From Halomonas citrativorans (GTDB lineage: Bacteria; Pseudomonadota; Gammaproteobacteria; Pseudomonadales; Halomonadaceae), in the NCBI RefSeq assembly GCF_900163645.1, contig NZ_FUKM01000050.1, positions 21,955 to 85,954 on the forward strand: a stretch of 64,000 bases of DNA. The letters are read 5' to 3'. Below, one piece after another: positions 25,879-35,521 of this stretch. The notes below the pieces were generated by a model, which was given only the letters and a program-made list of their open reading frames with translations, did no database searches and was not told where the DNA came from. Each line of letters starts with the position of its first letter. The stretch's first letter is position 1. The position numbers and the translations under genes were made by a program.

Positions 25879-26607
25879 ATGGTTCGAATTAACACGCTCG
25901 CTTCTAGCCATCTTTTATCGAGCCGCCTCTACAGCGCCAGCGAACTAGCGGTGGGCAGTTTGCTATTGCTGGGGCTGGGCAGCCTGCTACCCACATTGAC
26001 GGTAACGGCTTTGAACTGGGGGCTAGCGTTTGGCACGTATGCGTTTATTAGCCTTTTCGTATTGATTTTCTGGTCGGGTGGTGCACTTGGCTGGGCCAAC
26101 AGAATAACGTTACTGCGCGCCGTATTAGTCGCGTTAGTGGCGGGGGCGCTGGCCGACAATGCATTCACTCATGCCATTTGGCTATGGCTTGTTATCGCGA
26201 CCACCGCGCTGATGCTGGATGGCGTGGACGGCTGGATAGCCAGAAAAACGCAGAGCTATAGCACGTTTGGCGCTCGTTTTGATATGGAGCTGGATGCGCT
26301 GCTTATCCTGTTGCTCTGTGTGGGGTTAATTCAACTTGAATCGTTAGGGCTGTGGGTGCTTTTGATTGGCGTTATGCGCTATTTATTTGTGGTGGCTAGC
26401 TGGCACTTTACGTGGCTTTCAGCCCCTTTATTTGCCAGCATACGCCGTAAAGTGGTGTGCGTTTGGCAAGTATCCGCCCTACTATTGGCGCTCACCCCAC
26501 TGACGCCCACGCTCGTTGCGAGCCTGTTGGCGTTTAGCGCGCTACTCTCACTTGCCTACTCCTTTGGCATCGACACCTGGTGGCTTTATCAACAGCGCCG
26601 ACGCTAA
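25879..26607 (+). CDS. CDP-alcohol phosphatidyltransferase family protein
   Basis: A membrane protein of about 242 residues with the complete CDP-alcohol phosphotransferase signature D-x2-DG-x2-AR-x8-G-x3-D-x3-D: DGVDGWIARKTQSYSTFGAR and then FDMELD, at roughly residues 114-136. Around it are six hydrophobic segments. The family joins a phospho-alcohol from a CDP carrier to a second alcohol, making phospholipid-like products. The usual TTG at 25843 gives 12 more residues; ATG at 25879 is preferred though neither has a strong ribosome site. It is divergent from the pterin-synthase-like operon and probably part of the same pathway. The alcohol acceptor is unknown. Confidence 0.83.
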   Translation: MVRINTLASSHLLSSRLYSASELAVGSLLLLGLGSLLPTLTVTALNWGLAFGTYAFISLFVLIFWSGGALGWANRITLLRAVLVALVAGALADNAFTHAIWLWLVIATTALMLDGVDGWIARKTQSYSTFGARFDMELDALLILLLCVGLIQLESLGLWVLLIGVMRYLFVVASWHFTWLSAPLFASIRRKVVCVWQVSALLLALTPLTPTLVASLLAFSALLSLAYSFGIDTWWLYQQRRR

Positions 26608-26646
26608 GCACTTTAATGACCTGCACGTTACTTACCCTGCTACTGA

Positions 26647-26673
26647 TGGGCGCTATGCTTGGCATAGCGCCCA
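26647..26673. terminator. Bidirectional terminator hairpin
   Basis: A perfect 12-base-pair stem, TGGGCGCTATGC / GCATAGCGCCCA, closes a TTG loop between convergent genes. It is probably shared by the phosphatidyltransferase and DUF1090 transcripts; the flanking tracts have only short T runs. Confidence 0.72.
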
Positions 26674-26678
26674 ATGAT

Positions 26679-27089
26679 TTACTCGCTAATTTGCTGCTGT
26701 AACACATTCAATTCTTCGGTATGGCGTTCTAGCTCAAGCGTTGCCTCTTCCAGCTTAACGCGCCTTTTTTCAATGTCAGCTTCTTCCCCCTCATTGAGCG
26801 CCTCTTCAAATTCCGCTTGGCGCTCTTGAACCTCTGCAAGGCTCTCTTTTACTTCATCCGTTGCATCATTTAATACACTTTCATTCGTGCAGTTATCGTC
26901 AATCGCATTTAATGCGCGCTGCAGGCCTTCTTCTCGATGCTGATTACCCTGAGCTTGGGCATGCGCTAACTGCTCACGAACATCGGCTGCCTTGCTTTCA
27001 CATAAATCATCGGCGGCAGTGGCGACCGGTGGTAACAACATACCTGTCAATAAGGCAACAACACCTGCCTGAATCATGTTTTTTTTCAT
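26679..27089 (-). CDS. DUF1090 family periplasmic protein
   Basis: A 136-residue exported protein. A signal peptide is visible (MKKNMIQAGVVALLTGMLLPPVATA, cut after ATA), followed by a mature part with two Cys (DDLCESK and DDNCTNE) and long Glu/Ala-rich helices. This is the plan of DUF1090/YqjC proteins of the periplasm. Function is unknown. Two Cys in the mature domain could form one disulfide. Confidence 0.78.
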   Translation of the reverse strand: MKKNMIQAGVVALLTGMLLPPVATAADDLCESKAADVREQLAHAQAQGNQHREEGLQRALNAIDDNCTNESVLNDATDEVKESLAEVQERQAEFEEALNEGEEADIEKRRVKLEEATLELERHTEELNVLQQQISE

Positions 27090-27315
27090 GTTTTTCCCTA
27101 TAACAGCTCATTTGATAAATACTGACTAATCGAGGATTAGATACACAAAATGCTTGGCAGTTCGCGGTTGTTACTCTGTTTAAACGTTGCTGACGCAATG
27201 ACCAAGGGCACACCACCCGTGCGTATGGCCAATGTTGGATACCGTCTCCTGGATTAGATCACGATAAAAGCGTTACATTAACCCTCAAGAAGATGCGCAC
27301 AAGGACCGTAACAGT

Positions 27316-28101
27316 ATGATCAATCTCGCCATTTACCGCCTCTTTATAGCCGCCCTGCTCATGATGGTTATACCTACCGCAAGTTATGCAGCGGCAAATG
27401 TTCAAGTGGCGGCGGCAGCTTCGCTTACCGATGCGCTTAACGAAGCTATCGCGGCCTATGAAGCGCAGCACGACGTGGCTGTAACGCCTATCTATGCGTC
27501 CTCCTCCACCCTTGCCCGCCAAATTGCCAACGGTAGCCCAGCGGCGCTGTTTATTTCAGCAAACGTTGAGTGGATGGACTGGCTGGAAGCCCAAGACATT
27601 AATGTTCAAAAGCGCAGTGATTTACTGTACAACCGCTTGGCGCTGGTTTCGGCAAGCTCTGACTTGCCCAAGCACTTCACACCTGGCGAAGACGCCCGCA
27701 TCGCCACACTGCTGGGTGAGCGGGATCGACTCTCGGTCGGCGACCCGGACCATGTGCCGGCAGGCATCTACACCCAACAGGCGCTTGAAGCGCTAGGTGA
27801 ATGGGAGGAGCTACTCCCAAGGCTTGCGCGTGGCAACGACGTACGCGCAGCCCTTACACTGGTGGAGCGCCAGGAAACGCCTGCGGGTGTTGTGTATCAA
27901 ACCGACGCATTAGCCAGCCAACAAGTAAGAGTATTGGGGCTTTTCCCGCCTGAAACGCATGCGCCTATCACCTACCCGATTGCCTTGATCAACGCCGAGC
28001 AGAACGATGCAGCGGTTGCTTTACGCCAATGGCTTGAGAGCGAAGAAGCACTGAGCATCTTTGCACAGTACGGATTTGATACAGGTATGGATGCCCGGTG
28101 A
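27316..28101 (+). CDS. modA: Molybdate-binding periplasmic protein ModA
   Basis: A 261-residue periplasmic molybdate/tungstate binding protein. A signal peptide ends near YAAA, and the mature domain starts NVQVAAAASLTDALNEAIAAYE. It contains YASSSTLARQIANGSPAALFISANVEWMDWL, the oxyanion loop with Ser residues expected in ModA, VGDPDHVPAGIYTQQAL and ETPAGVVYQTDAL. It is followed by modB and modC with four- and eight-base overlaps, completing a ModABC importer. No ModE-type box was found upstream. Confidence 0.93.
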   Translation: MINLAIYRLFIAALLMMVIPTASYAAANVQVAAAASLTDALNEAIAAYEAQHDVAVTPIYASSSTLARQIANGSPAALFISANVEWMDWLEAQDINVQKRSDLLYNRLALVSASSDLPKHFTPGEDARIATLLGERDRLSVGDPDHVPAGIYTQQALEALGEWEELLPRLARGNDVRAALTLVERQETPAGVVYQTDALASQQVRVLGLFPPETHAPITYPIALINAEQNDAAVALRQWLESEEALSIFAQYGFDTGMDAR

Positions 28102-28796
28102 GCCTTTCGCCTGCTGAGTGGGAAGTTATCCGCCTGAGCCTTTTAATCGGGCTGGCCGCCATCGCCTGGATTCTACCTCCGGGTATTGCGGTAGCCTGGT
28201 GGCTGGCGCGCTTTGAGTTTCGCGGTAAAGCGGTGGTGGACGGCTTGATTCACCTGCCACTGGTGTTACCGCCTGTAGTAGTCGGCTATTTATTGCTGGT
28301 GACGCTGGGTAGACAAGGCGTTATTGGCCAATGGCTGTATAGCACACTGGGAGTATCACTGCCGTTTACCTGGCAAGGCGCTGCGGTCGCCAGCGGCGTA
28401 ATGGCATTTCCGCTGCTGGTGCGCGCCCTCAGGCTCTCGCTTGAGGCAGTGGACCCGAAGCTTGAGGCCGCTGCCAGCACGCTGGGCGCTAGCCGATGGC
28501 GGGTATTTACCACGATTACGCTGCCGCTCGCCGTGCCTGGCCTGCTAACCGGCACGGTACTCGCCTTTGCCCGGGCGCTTTCCGAGTTTGGCGCAACGAT
28601 TACCTTTGCCTCCAACATTCCTGGAGAAACCCGCACCCTGCCACTGGCGCTTTACACCCTGATTCAATCCCCCGGCCAGGAATCCGCCGCCGCGCGACTA
28701 TGCTTAATTGCCATTGCCATTGCGCTGGTTTCGCTGATTGCTTCTGAGTGGCTGGCCCGACGCACCCGACAACGCCTACAGGAACGCGATGGCTAA
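28098..28796 (+). CDS. modB: Molybdate ABC transporter permease ModB
   Basis: A 232-residue inner-membrane permease. The ABC-interaction (EAA) loop reads AASTLGASRWRVFTTITLPLAVPG, and about five or six membrane segments are seen. FARALSEFGATITFASNIPGETRTLPLALY is the conserved ModB segment. It starts inside the last codons of modA (GTGA overlap) and its stop overlaps the modC ATG. Confidence 0.93.
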   Translation: MSLSPAEWEVIRLSLLIGLAAIAWILPPGIAVAWWLARFEFRGKAVVDGLIHLPLVLPPVVVGYLLLVTLGRQGVIGQWLYSTLGVSLPFTWQGAAVASGVMAFPLLVRALRLSLEAVDPKLEAAASTLGASRWRVFTTITLPLAVPGLLTGTVLAFARALSEFGATITFASNIPGETRTLPLALYTLIQSPGQESAAARLCLIAIAIALVSLIASEWLARRTRQRLQERDG

Positions 28797-29901
28797 CGTA
28801 ACGACTACTCCTCAGGCCAGCGACCCACGACTCAAACTGCAGGTTGAACAGCAGTTGGGGGCTTTTCATCTTTCAGTTGCACTCAACCTGCCCGCGACAG
28901 GCGTAAGCGGCTTTTTTGGCCCCTCCGGCAGCGGAAAAACCAGCCTGCTTAGGCTGATAGCCGGGCTTGAAAGGCCAAAACAGGGCGTCATAACACTGGG
29001 CGAGCAGACCTTGCTGGATACTCGGCAAGGCATCTTCGTACCGCCGCACCGTCGGCGTATTGGCGTTGTGTTTCAAGAAGCGCGCCTGTTTCCGCACTAC
29101 CGCGTGCGTGGCAATTTAACCTACGGCATGCGTAAGCCGGCCGCGCAGCGCTTTGCTGAGATAGTGGAGCTATTGGGTATCGAAGCCTTGCTGGAGCGCA
29201 TGCCCGGCACGCTTTCAGGTGGTGAAGCTCGCCGTGTGGCAATTGGCCGAGCGCTACTGAGCGAGCCCCAACTACTCCTCATGGATGAGCCGCTTACCGG
29301 GCTTGATGGCGCGCGCAAAGAGGAGCTGCTGCGCTACATCACCCGGCTCACCCAGCAGGTGGATATTCCGGTGATCTACGTTAGCCATGATGCCGAAGAG
29401 ATCACGGCGATTGCCGATCACTTGGTGGTAATGAAAGCCGGACAGGTTCGCGCCAGCGACAAACTAGGCGCCCTGCTCCAGCGCTTTGATCTAACCCATG
29501 AACTGGGGGGATTTGATGCGGCCTCGCTACTGCAAGGCGAAGTAGTCGCCCATGAAACCGCGTATGGCCTGACCCATTTAGCGCTTGATGACAATTATCA
29601 GCTGGTACTGCCTGGTACTTCAGCGCCGATTGGCAGCCACTTACGGGTACGTATTCTGGCCCGGGATATTGCCCTAGCGCTTACCCCACCGGCCAACACT
29701 AGTTATCGCAACCAGCTCAGCGCCACCATCACTGATTTCATCACCCTCCCTGAAGCGCCTTACACAGTGGAGCTGCGTTTAAGCATCGGCCGGTTTTTCT
29801 TACGAGCCCGGCTAACGCGTAAATCATGGGATGAGATGGGGTTAGCAAAAGGCATGCAGGTCACGGCACTCATTCGCAGCGTGTCGTTTACGGCATGTTA
29901 A
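28789..29901 (+). CDS. modC: Molybdate ABC transporter ATPase ModC
   Basis: A ~370-residue ATPase that drives molybdate import. Walker A is FGPSGSGKTSLLR, the signature motif is LSGGEARRVAIGRAL, Walker B is LLLMDEPLTGLD, and the switch His is VSHDAEE. A C-terminal TOBE/MOP domain that senses molybdate fills the last ~120 residues. An upstream in-frame ATG at 28738 lies inside modB; the ATG at 28789 has AGGAAC before it and fits the family start, so I use it. Confidence 0.94.
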   Translation: MANVTTTPQASDPRLKLQVEQQLGAFHLSVALNLPATGVSGFFGPSGSGKTSLLRLIAGLERPKQGVITLGEQTLLDTRQGIFVPPHRRRIGVVFQEARLFPHYRVRGNLTYGMRKPAAQRFAEIVELLGIEALLERMPGTLSGGEARRVAIGRALLSEPQLLLMDEPLTGLDGARKEELLRYITRLTQQVDIPVIYVSHDAEEITAIADHLVVMKAGQVRASDKLGALLQRFDLTHELGGFDAASLLQGEVVAHETAYGLTHLALDDNYQLVLPGTSAPIGSHLRVRILARDIALALTPPANTSYRNQLSATITDFITLPEAPYTVELRLSIGRFFLRARLTRKSWDEMGLAKGMQVTALIRSVSFTAC

Positions 29902-30120
29902 CTGGGCCAGGCCCGCATTTACCTTATAGGCTTTTGCGGTTAACTCACCCCATGCAGTGATAGTTAGCCAAAGCTATACTATTTTACTGAAATAAAATTT
30001 ATTTTTTAACTACTTAGCTTCTATCTTTCGGTAATTGTGCTGAGCGGGATCGGTTTTGGGGTACTTGCTGACCATACGGCGTTTTTTAGCTGATATAAGC
30101 ACCCTCGCTAATAACGTCTC

Positions 30121-30711
30121 TTATACGTAGTTAGCCGGAAAAAAGTGCCGCTCAATAAGCTCAATCAGAATATGTAATATTTTGATATGAAGCTCCTGAA
30201 CCCGGTCGGCAAAATCACCTGCTGGCGTGCAAATATACACATCACTGAGTGCCTCAAGCTCAGGGCTTCGTTTACCGGATAAAATAATCACCTTAAGCCC
30301 CTGCTCTTTAGCAGTATGCGCGGCCGCTACAACATTCTTGCTGGTACCGCTGGTGCTAAGCGCCAACAAGCAGTCGCCTGATCGACCATGCGCTTCAACG
30401 TAGCGTGAAAACACCTGTTCATAGCCGAGGTCGTTACCCACACAGCTCATGTGGCCGGGGTCACTAATAGCTGCGGCGCCCAGTGCTGCTCGATCTTTCC
30501 GGTAACGCCCCGTTAGCTCTTCAGCAAAGTGCATGGCATCACACATCGAGCCACCATTACCGCACGAGTAAACGCGTCCTTTTCTCTCAAAGGTATCAAT
30601 CAAAATGCCTGCGGCCTGCTCAATAGTCGCCAATGCCGCTTGATTGGATAAGAGATTCTCAAGGGCAGTATGTGCTTCACGCAGGCTGAACTGGATGTGC
30701 TGAATGGACAT
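30121..30711 (-). CDS. gmhA: Sedoheptulose-7-phosphate isomerase GmhA
   Basis: A SIS-domain isomerase that makes D-glycero-D-manno-heptose-7-phosphate from sedoheptulose-7-phosphate for LPS core heptose. Conserved blocks are RVYSCGNGGSMCDAMHFAEELTGRY, AISDPGHMSCVGNDLGYEQVFSRYVEA, LALSTSGTSKNVV and FADRVQELHIKILHILIELIE. These match Escherichia coli GmhA rather than DiaA. The ATG at 30711 is preferred over the TTG at 30726. The neighbouring genes are unrelated. Confidence 0.9.
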   Translation of the reverse strand: MSIQHIQFSLREAHTALENLLSNQAALATIEQAAGILIDTFERKGRVYSCGNGGSMCDAMHFAEELTGRYRKDRAALGAAAISDPGHMSCVGNDLGYEQVFSRYVEAHGRSGDCLLALSTSGTSKNVVAAAHTAKEQGLKVIILSGKRSPELEALSDVYICTPAGDFADRVQELHIKILHILIELIERHFFPANYV

Positions 30712-30842
30712 GGTTTTCTCATGCAAAAATGTTAGATGTTGCTCCTGCTGTAGATGCTAAACCAAATAGCGCCGTTAAGACATTTTGGGTATAAACCGGT
30801 GAACCCACGGCGGCGTTTTAATATTGAATCACAGGCCAAGCC

Positions 30843-32819
30843 TCATGGCGCATTGTCGTGCCGATCCAGCGTCTGATGTATCAGAGTGATCGCATAAGCG
30901 GCTGTGTCATCCGCAGAGTCGTTAGCCGCTAAGTCGTTGGCCGCTAAGTCGTTCACCACTGACGCCGACAGGTTATTTTGAACAGGGTTTTCTAAAGCGG
31001 GCGTCTCAAGATTATTCTCGGCCGGGTGGGCAAGCCGAGCGCGAATACCGGCGATTGCTTGCTGCTCTTGCTCATTCGGCGAAACATGGCTAAACCGACG
31101 CTCCAGCAGATGCGCGGCGTACGCCAGGGTCGAGGCGTATTTCAAATTCTGGTAGGCCCACCGGTGCGTCGCTCCGAACGATATGAAGCTTTGCATAGGG
31201 CTTGCAGCATCAACGAAGCTCGCCCGTGCTGTATCAAGCGCGGTGACGGATGCTATCAGGCGTGAATGACGCTTCGCGTCGCCCTCTTCGGCGACAATAT
31301 CCCCCAGTAGCTTTTCAAACGCGGATAGAAAGCGATCAAATGCCTGGCGTGCCTGCCCGCGAGTACTCTGCGGCAAGACGGCAAGCGAGACGATGATTCC
31401 AGCGAAGGCACCCACCAACGTTTCTTCCAGACGCAGGACAAGCAACCCCGGCGTAAACTCCCCCAGAATTCCGTAGATGAGCGAAAGAGCGATGGTGATT
31501 AGAAACGTCATCATCGCGTAAGAGAGCATCATCAGATAAAACGCTGCAAAGATCGAGATCGTCACCAGCGGAATGGTCCAGTAGAGATTGCCATGCACCA
31601 GGGTAGCAAGCCCAATACCCACGCAAATGCCCACGGCAGTACCCAGTGCCCGATTAAGCCCACGAACGGCGACAGCACCCCGCGACTGAGTATTGGAGAA
31701 GATCAAGAAGGCCGTCATCACCGCCCAGAACCATCTTTCCGGAGACAACACGAGACCCACTGTCATGGCAATGGCGGACGCCAGTGTTACCTGAACAGCT
31801 TGCCTGAAGAATGGATTAGCCAGAAGGCTTCCGCGCGGCGATGGGGCCGCGGCAGGCACCGAGGGCGGGCGTTTGGGGGATAAAGCCGAAGAGGAAGTAC
31901 CGATAGAAGCGACATCGGCACGCACTTTTACTTCAATATCCCGCAGCTCAGTGAGCTGCTTTTCAAGCACGGCAAGCTCGGGGCCGGATGTCTTATGATC
32001 AACTTTTAGTGCGTCATCGAGCACCCTTTCGATAGCAAGTCTCAGGTCAAACAGCCGCATCGCCAGTAGGTCGGCTAATTTGACATCGACTGCTTCCGAC
32101 ATTGCGGGTAGATAGCTTTCGCATAAGAAAGCCGCCTCCTGCGCCCGGCGCGCAAGTTGGGTCGTTTCACGCAAGTCAATCGCCATGCCAGCCTGCAGCG
32201 AACGTGCGACCCCGACCTGCAACCGGTCTGCAGAAAGCAGGGAGGCGCGTATCGCCCGTTCAAAATCCTGAATGGGCCGTTCCGGCAGCACAAAATTGCG
32301 GACGAAATGAGCGATAAAGCCTGATAACGCTAATGAAATAGCGATATCCATTAGGTCCGTATCAGGCGCCTTCAAAAAGGCAGCAATGACACCGCACATA
32401 AAGGTGAACGCGCCGACGCCCTGCCAGCGAGCGCCAAACTGGCGTATAAATACTGCCCAAAAAATAACCCCAAGCAGCACGGCACTAATGTGAAGAATCG
32501 AGTGTTCAACTAGCGAAATCGCCGCAATGACGGCGAAGCCGCAGAGTGCGGCAAAAACGCGGGAAACAGCGCGTTTGCCAGCCGTCGCATCTTTTATCGC
32601 CACCGCTCCTTGAAGCGCAGTGAGCATCGCAACGGCATAGGCTGGCACAGGCATGGGAAACCAGCGATGAAGAAGGAGAAGCGCTAGGCAGACAAGCCCC
32701 ATCGTGAGCATTGCGCGCACAGCCAAGCGAAGCCGAACCCGGCCAGGGTCAGACGTCAAAATACTCAGCCTGAAACGGCCAAGAGCACAGGTTGCGAAAT
32801 CGTAAGGTCTAATCACCAT
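30843..32819 (-). CDS. FUSC family transporter, aromatic-acid-exporter type
   Basis: A 658-residue protein built from two hydrophobic FUSC modules (roughly residues 35-180 and 340-480, each about six segments) separated by a long cytoplasmic helical region. It ends in a polar tail. The plan matches AaeB-like aromatic-acid efflux proteins of the inner membrane. WFWAVMTAFLIFSNTQSRGAVAVRGLNRALGTAVG in the second half is the family block. The C-terminal tail contains a short repeat, NDLAANDLAANDSA, from a local DNA duplication. No membrane fusion partner is seen beside it. Confidence 0.85.
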   Translation of the reverse strand: MVIRPYDFATCALGRFRLSILTSDPGRVRLRLAVRAMLTMGLVCLALLLLHRWFPMPVPAYAVAMLTALQGAVAIKDATAGKRAVSRVFAALCGFAVIAAISLVEHSILHISAVLLGVIFWAVFIRQFGARWQGVGAFTFMCGVIAAFLKAPDTDLMDIAISLALSGFIAHFVRNFVLPERPIQDFERAIRASLLSADRLQVGVARSLQAGMAIDLRETTQLARRAQEAAFLCESYLPAMSEAVDVKLADLLAMRLFDLRLAIERVLDDALKVDHKTSGPELAVLEKQLTELRDIEVKVRADVASIGTSSSALSPKRPPSVPAAAPSPRGSLLANPFFRQAVQVTLASAIAMTVGLVLSPERWFWAVMTAFLIFSNTQSRGAVAVRGLNRALGTAVGICVGIGLATLVHGNLYWTIPLVTISIFAAFYLMMLSYAMMTFLITIALSLIYGILGEFTPGLLVLRLEETLVGAFAGIIVSLAVLPQSTRGQARQAFDRFLSAFEKLLGDIVAEEGDAKRHSRLIASVTALDTARASFVDAASPMQSFISFGATHRWAYQNLKYASTLAYAAHLLERRFSHVSPNEQEQQAIAGIRARLAHPAENNLETPALENPVQNNLSASVVNDLAANDLAANDSADDTAAYAITLIHQTLDRHDNAP

Positions 32820-33199
32820 TATTGACAGGGCTCGGTAGTAAGCAATCGGACAGAAGCGGTCAGCAAACGTCTCTTATTCACTCCAGACACTTTTATGAAG
32901 TCGAGACGCCAGCGCTATCCATTTCTTTTCCTTGTTGAGGCGATGGTATGGAACAGGAACAAAAGACGACAGACGCCTGAGCCACATCGTTATAGGACGT
33001 AATATTTGCAGGCGGCCTCTTTCCCTTACATTCCCAACATGCACTTATCATTTATGAATCGATTCTTCATCCTGACAGGTTTAGTGTCAACCCAATAACC
33101 GCCGCGCTCTTTTTCTAAAATATTAAGTTGTCTTTTCCAACAATAACTTTCAACAACAATAGCGTCATCAATAAACGAGTACGAACGATGTGCATAAAA
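32820..33199. other. Non-coding stretch upstream of the FUSC gene
   Basis: This stretch, between the FUSC start and the terminator of the DASS symporter gene, shows no supported gene on either strand. It must carry the FUSC promoter on the minus strand. The palindrome GAATCGATTC occurs near 33057-33066. Nothing else stands out. Confidence 0.3.
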
Positions 33200-33227
33200 A
33201 AAGCCCTTATCGATGGATAAGGGCTTT
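33200..33227 (-). terminator. Strong rho-independent terminator
   Basis: A perfect 12-base-pair stem, AAAGCCCTTATC / GATAAGGGCTTT, closes a GATG loop 26 bases past the DASS gene stop. On the minus strand it is followed by a T-rich run. It ends the symporter transcript. Confidence 0.85.
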
Positions 33228-33252
33228 GATCAAAAGCGATTAAAAGAGCGCT

Positions 33253-34923
33253 TTAGTGGCGGAAAGCTTCGGGATAGACCGTCAGATCAACCCCCCATAG
33301 CATCGGTAAAAGGAAGTATACAGCCGCCGTAATCAGGAGCATGGAGATAATATTCAGGCCGAAACCGTTACGTACCATTTCGGTGATCTTGATTTTGCCG
33401 GTTGCGAAGATAATCGCGTTGGGCGGCGTCCCCACCGGCAACATAAAGGCACAGTTGGCCGCCATGGCAGCAGGTACCATCAAAGCAAACGGGTGAATAT
33501 TTAGCGCCAGCGCCAGCGATGCCAGTACCGGTAAAATCATGGTTGCCGTTGCTGTATTGGAGGTAATTTCCGTAAGAAACAGCACTATACCGGTCGCCAG
33601 CAGAATGACCAGAATGAAATTCATTCCCTGGAGCACGCTCATCTGGTTGCCAATCCAGCCAGCCAGACCTGAAGACCCGAATCCTGCCGCAATGGCCAAG
33701 CCGCCTCCAAATAGCAGTAAAATACCCCACGGTACGTCCCGCGCGATATCCCAGTTGAGCAGACAGCCGCCTTTGTTTTTGGAGGGAAGCAGGAACAGTA
33801 ATATCGCAGCACTGATCGCTATCATGGCATCACTGATGCCTGGAATATTAATAATCTGGCCTTGCCATAAGAAAGAGCGCGTAATCCAGAAAAACGCTGC
33901 AAAAATGAACACCCCCAGAACGGCCTTCTCTTCAAATGAGATCTTGCCTAGCGCATCCTTTTCTTTCTTGATGAGCTCCTTACCGCCGGGAAGGTTACGA
34001 AAACTAATCGGATAAATCAGATAGGTAAGCATCAACCAACCCAACACCAGCAGCACGATAACCACCGGGAAGGCAAACATTAACCAGCTGGCAAAGGAGA
34101 TTTCAACACCAAAAAGCTGATTCACGACCGCAGCTAAAATGATGTTCGGCGGTGTACCAATCAACGTGCCTAACCCACCAATAGTGCCGCCGTAACCTAC
34201 ACCAAAAATTAGCGCTTTACTGAACTTGTCAATTTCCTTGCTATCAACCTCGCCCCCGTTTTTACCCAGTTCCTGGCTCACCTGGTAGACGATCGCGGTG
34301 CCGATCGGCAGCATCATCATGACCGCGGCGGTATTCGACACCCACATGGAAAGAAACCCAGTGGCAGCCATAAAGCCAAACACGATACTGTTAATACTGG
34401 TGCCCAACACGGAAATAATCGTCAGTGCAATACGCTTGTGCAGGTCCCACTTTTCCATGGCCAGTGCGATCATAAACCCGCCCAGGAAAAGAAAAATAAT
34501 AGGATTTCCATAAGCAGCCGTAACCGTACTTCCATCCAATGCGCCCGTAATAGGCAGCAATATAATGGGTAATAACGACGTTGCCGGGATAGGGATAGCC
34601 TCAGTAATCCACCAAACAGCGACCCACAACGTAGTTGCCAAGACCATGCGGCCTTCAAAACTTAAATCAGCAGGATGAAAAAACAGCGCAACCAAAGCAA
34701 ACAGCAGCGGCCCAAGTACAAGCCCTACTGTTTGGGGCTTATTGTAGGCAGGTGGGCGTGGAGATGGCCCGCTGCCTTGGGACTGACCACTACCGGATGC
34801 GGCGGAAGGACGTGAGGTGCTGGAAGCATGCGTTGAGGGTAACGCACACATCAGCAGTTTCTTGGCTTGATCGTGGGAATACCATAGCTGGTCCCACACG
34901 GTCATCATGGCAACTCTGCGCAT
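33253..34923 (-). CDS. DASS/SLC13 family Na+/dicarboxylate or sulfate symporter
   Basis: A Na+-coupled symporter of 11-12 membrane segments. Two SNT sodium-binding motifs are seen, WVSNTAAVMMMLPIG and EITSNTATATMILPV, together with FGVGYGGTIGGLGTLIGTPPN and PVGTPPNAIIFATGKI. The family imports C4-dicarboxylates, citrate or sulfate. A polar N-terminal stretch of ~60 residues rich in Ser, Pro and Gly precedes the core and may be disordered. The ATG at 34923 is chosen; the upstream frame start lies in a region without a ribosome site. The specific substrate is not resolved. Confidence 0.88.
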   Translation of the reverse strand: MRRVAMMTVWDQLWYSHDQAKKLLMCALPSTHASSTSRPSAASGSGQSQGSGPSPRPPAYNKPQTVGLVLGPLLFALVALFFHPADLSFEGRMVLATTLWVAVWWITEAIPIPATSLLPIILLPITGALDGSTVTAAYGNPIIFLFLGGFMIALAMEKWDLHKRIALTIISVLGTSINSIVFGFMAATGFLSMWVSNTAAVMMMLPIGTAIVYQVSQELGKNGGEVDSKEIDKFSKALIFGVGYGGTIGGLGTLIGTPPNIILAAVVNQLFGVEISFASWLMFAFPVVIVLLVLGWLMLTYLIYPISFRNLPGGKELIKKEKDALGKISFEEKAVLGVFIFAAFFWITRSFLWQGQIINIPGISDAMIAISAAILLFLLPSKNKGGCLLNWDIARDVPWGILLLFGGGLAIAAGFGSSGLAGWIGNQMSVLQGMNFILVILLATGIVLFLTEITSNTATATMILPVLASLALALNIHPFALMVPAAMAANCAFMLPVGTPPNAIIFATGKIKITEMVRNGFGLNIISMLLITAAVYFLLPMLWGVDLTVYPEAFRH

Positions 34924-35413
34924 TATAAAAACACCGCCGTCAGGTGAGCAAAAAAGTAGATTGATAGTGAGCAACTTACCCAGGCTGAGAAGGGCTCAAC
35001 GATTTCGTGGCGCCCTTTATTCACTGCAATAGGACATTAGTCCAGTAAATCACTCATAATTACAACCAAAGTCTAACAACGTTAGTCGTATAGCCTGGAA
35101 CAGCAGGCACCTTGGTTATTGCCAAAAATGTCTATCGCTGTGTGCTGTCAGTCGAAAATCTGGAAAAAACATCGGGTTTTCAAGCGTCACCCATCAACAC
35201 AGGCTTTGCCTTGGTGACATATTGATGGCAAAAAAATTAACTTTTTGTATAGCTTTTATTAAGTCGTTTTTTACCGATCGTGGTCTATGCTGAAACCTGA
35301 AGCGGTCTTTCAGAAACGATACTTTAAAAATGCAGTGAAATGGCCCAAGGGTACGGGCTTTGGATTAGCGGGGATCAGGGGTTACTAACTGCAACGCTCA
35401 AAGAGTCAAGGTG
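34924..35413. other. Non-coding stretch between the symporter and two small ORFs
   Basis: No long reading frame is present. It must carry the symporter promoter on the minus strand. I see an A+T-rich segment at 35225-35270 but no convincing repeat or RNA fold. Confidence 0.3.
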
Positions 35414-35521
35414 ATGCGTCAACATCTTTCAATAGAGCAAAACCATGCAGTCGTGAGAATATTGAAAAACAACTTACAGAACAGCGATGTAGACGTTAAA
35501 AAAACCAAGAAGCAGAAATGA
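35414..35521 (+). CDS. Small ORF, 35 residues, hypothetical
   Basis: A 35-residue frame, beginning MRQHLSIEQNHAVVRILKNN and ending KKTKKQK, is very basic at its C-terminus. Its stop overlaps the ATG of the next small ORF by four bases (ATGA). AAGG lies just before the ATG, closer than ideal for a ribosome site. No family is recognised. It is reported because of the coupled layout and the terminator downstream, not from homology. Confidence 0.3.
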   Translation: MRQHLSIEQNHAVVRILKNNLQNSDVDVKKTKKQK

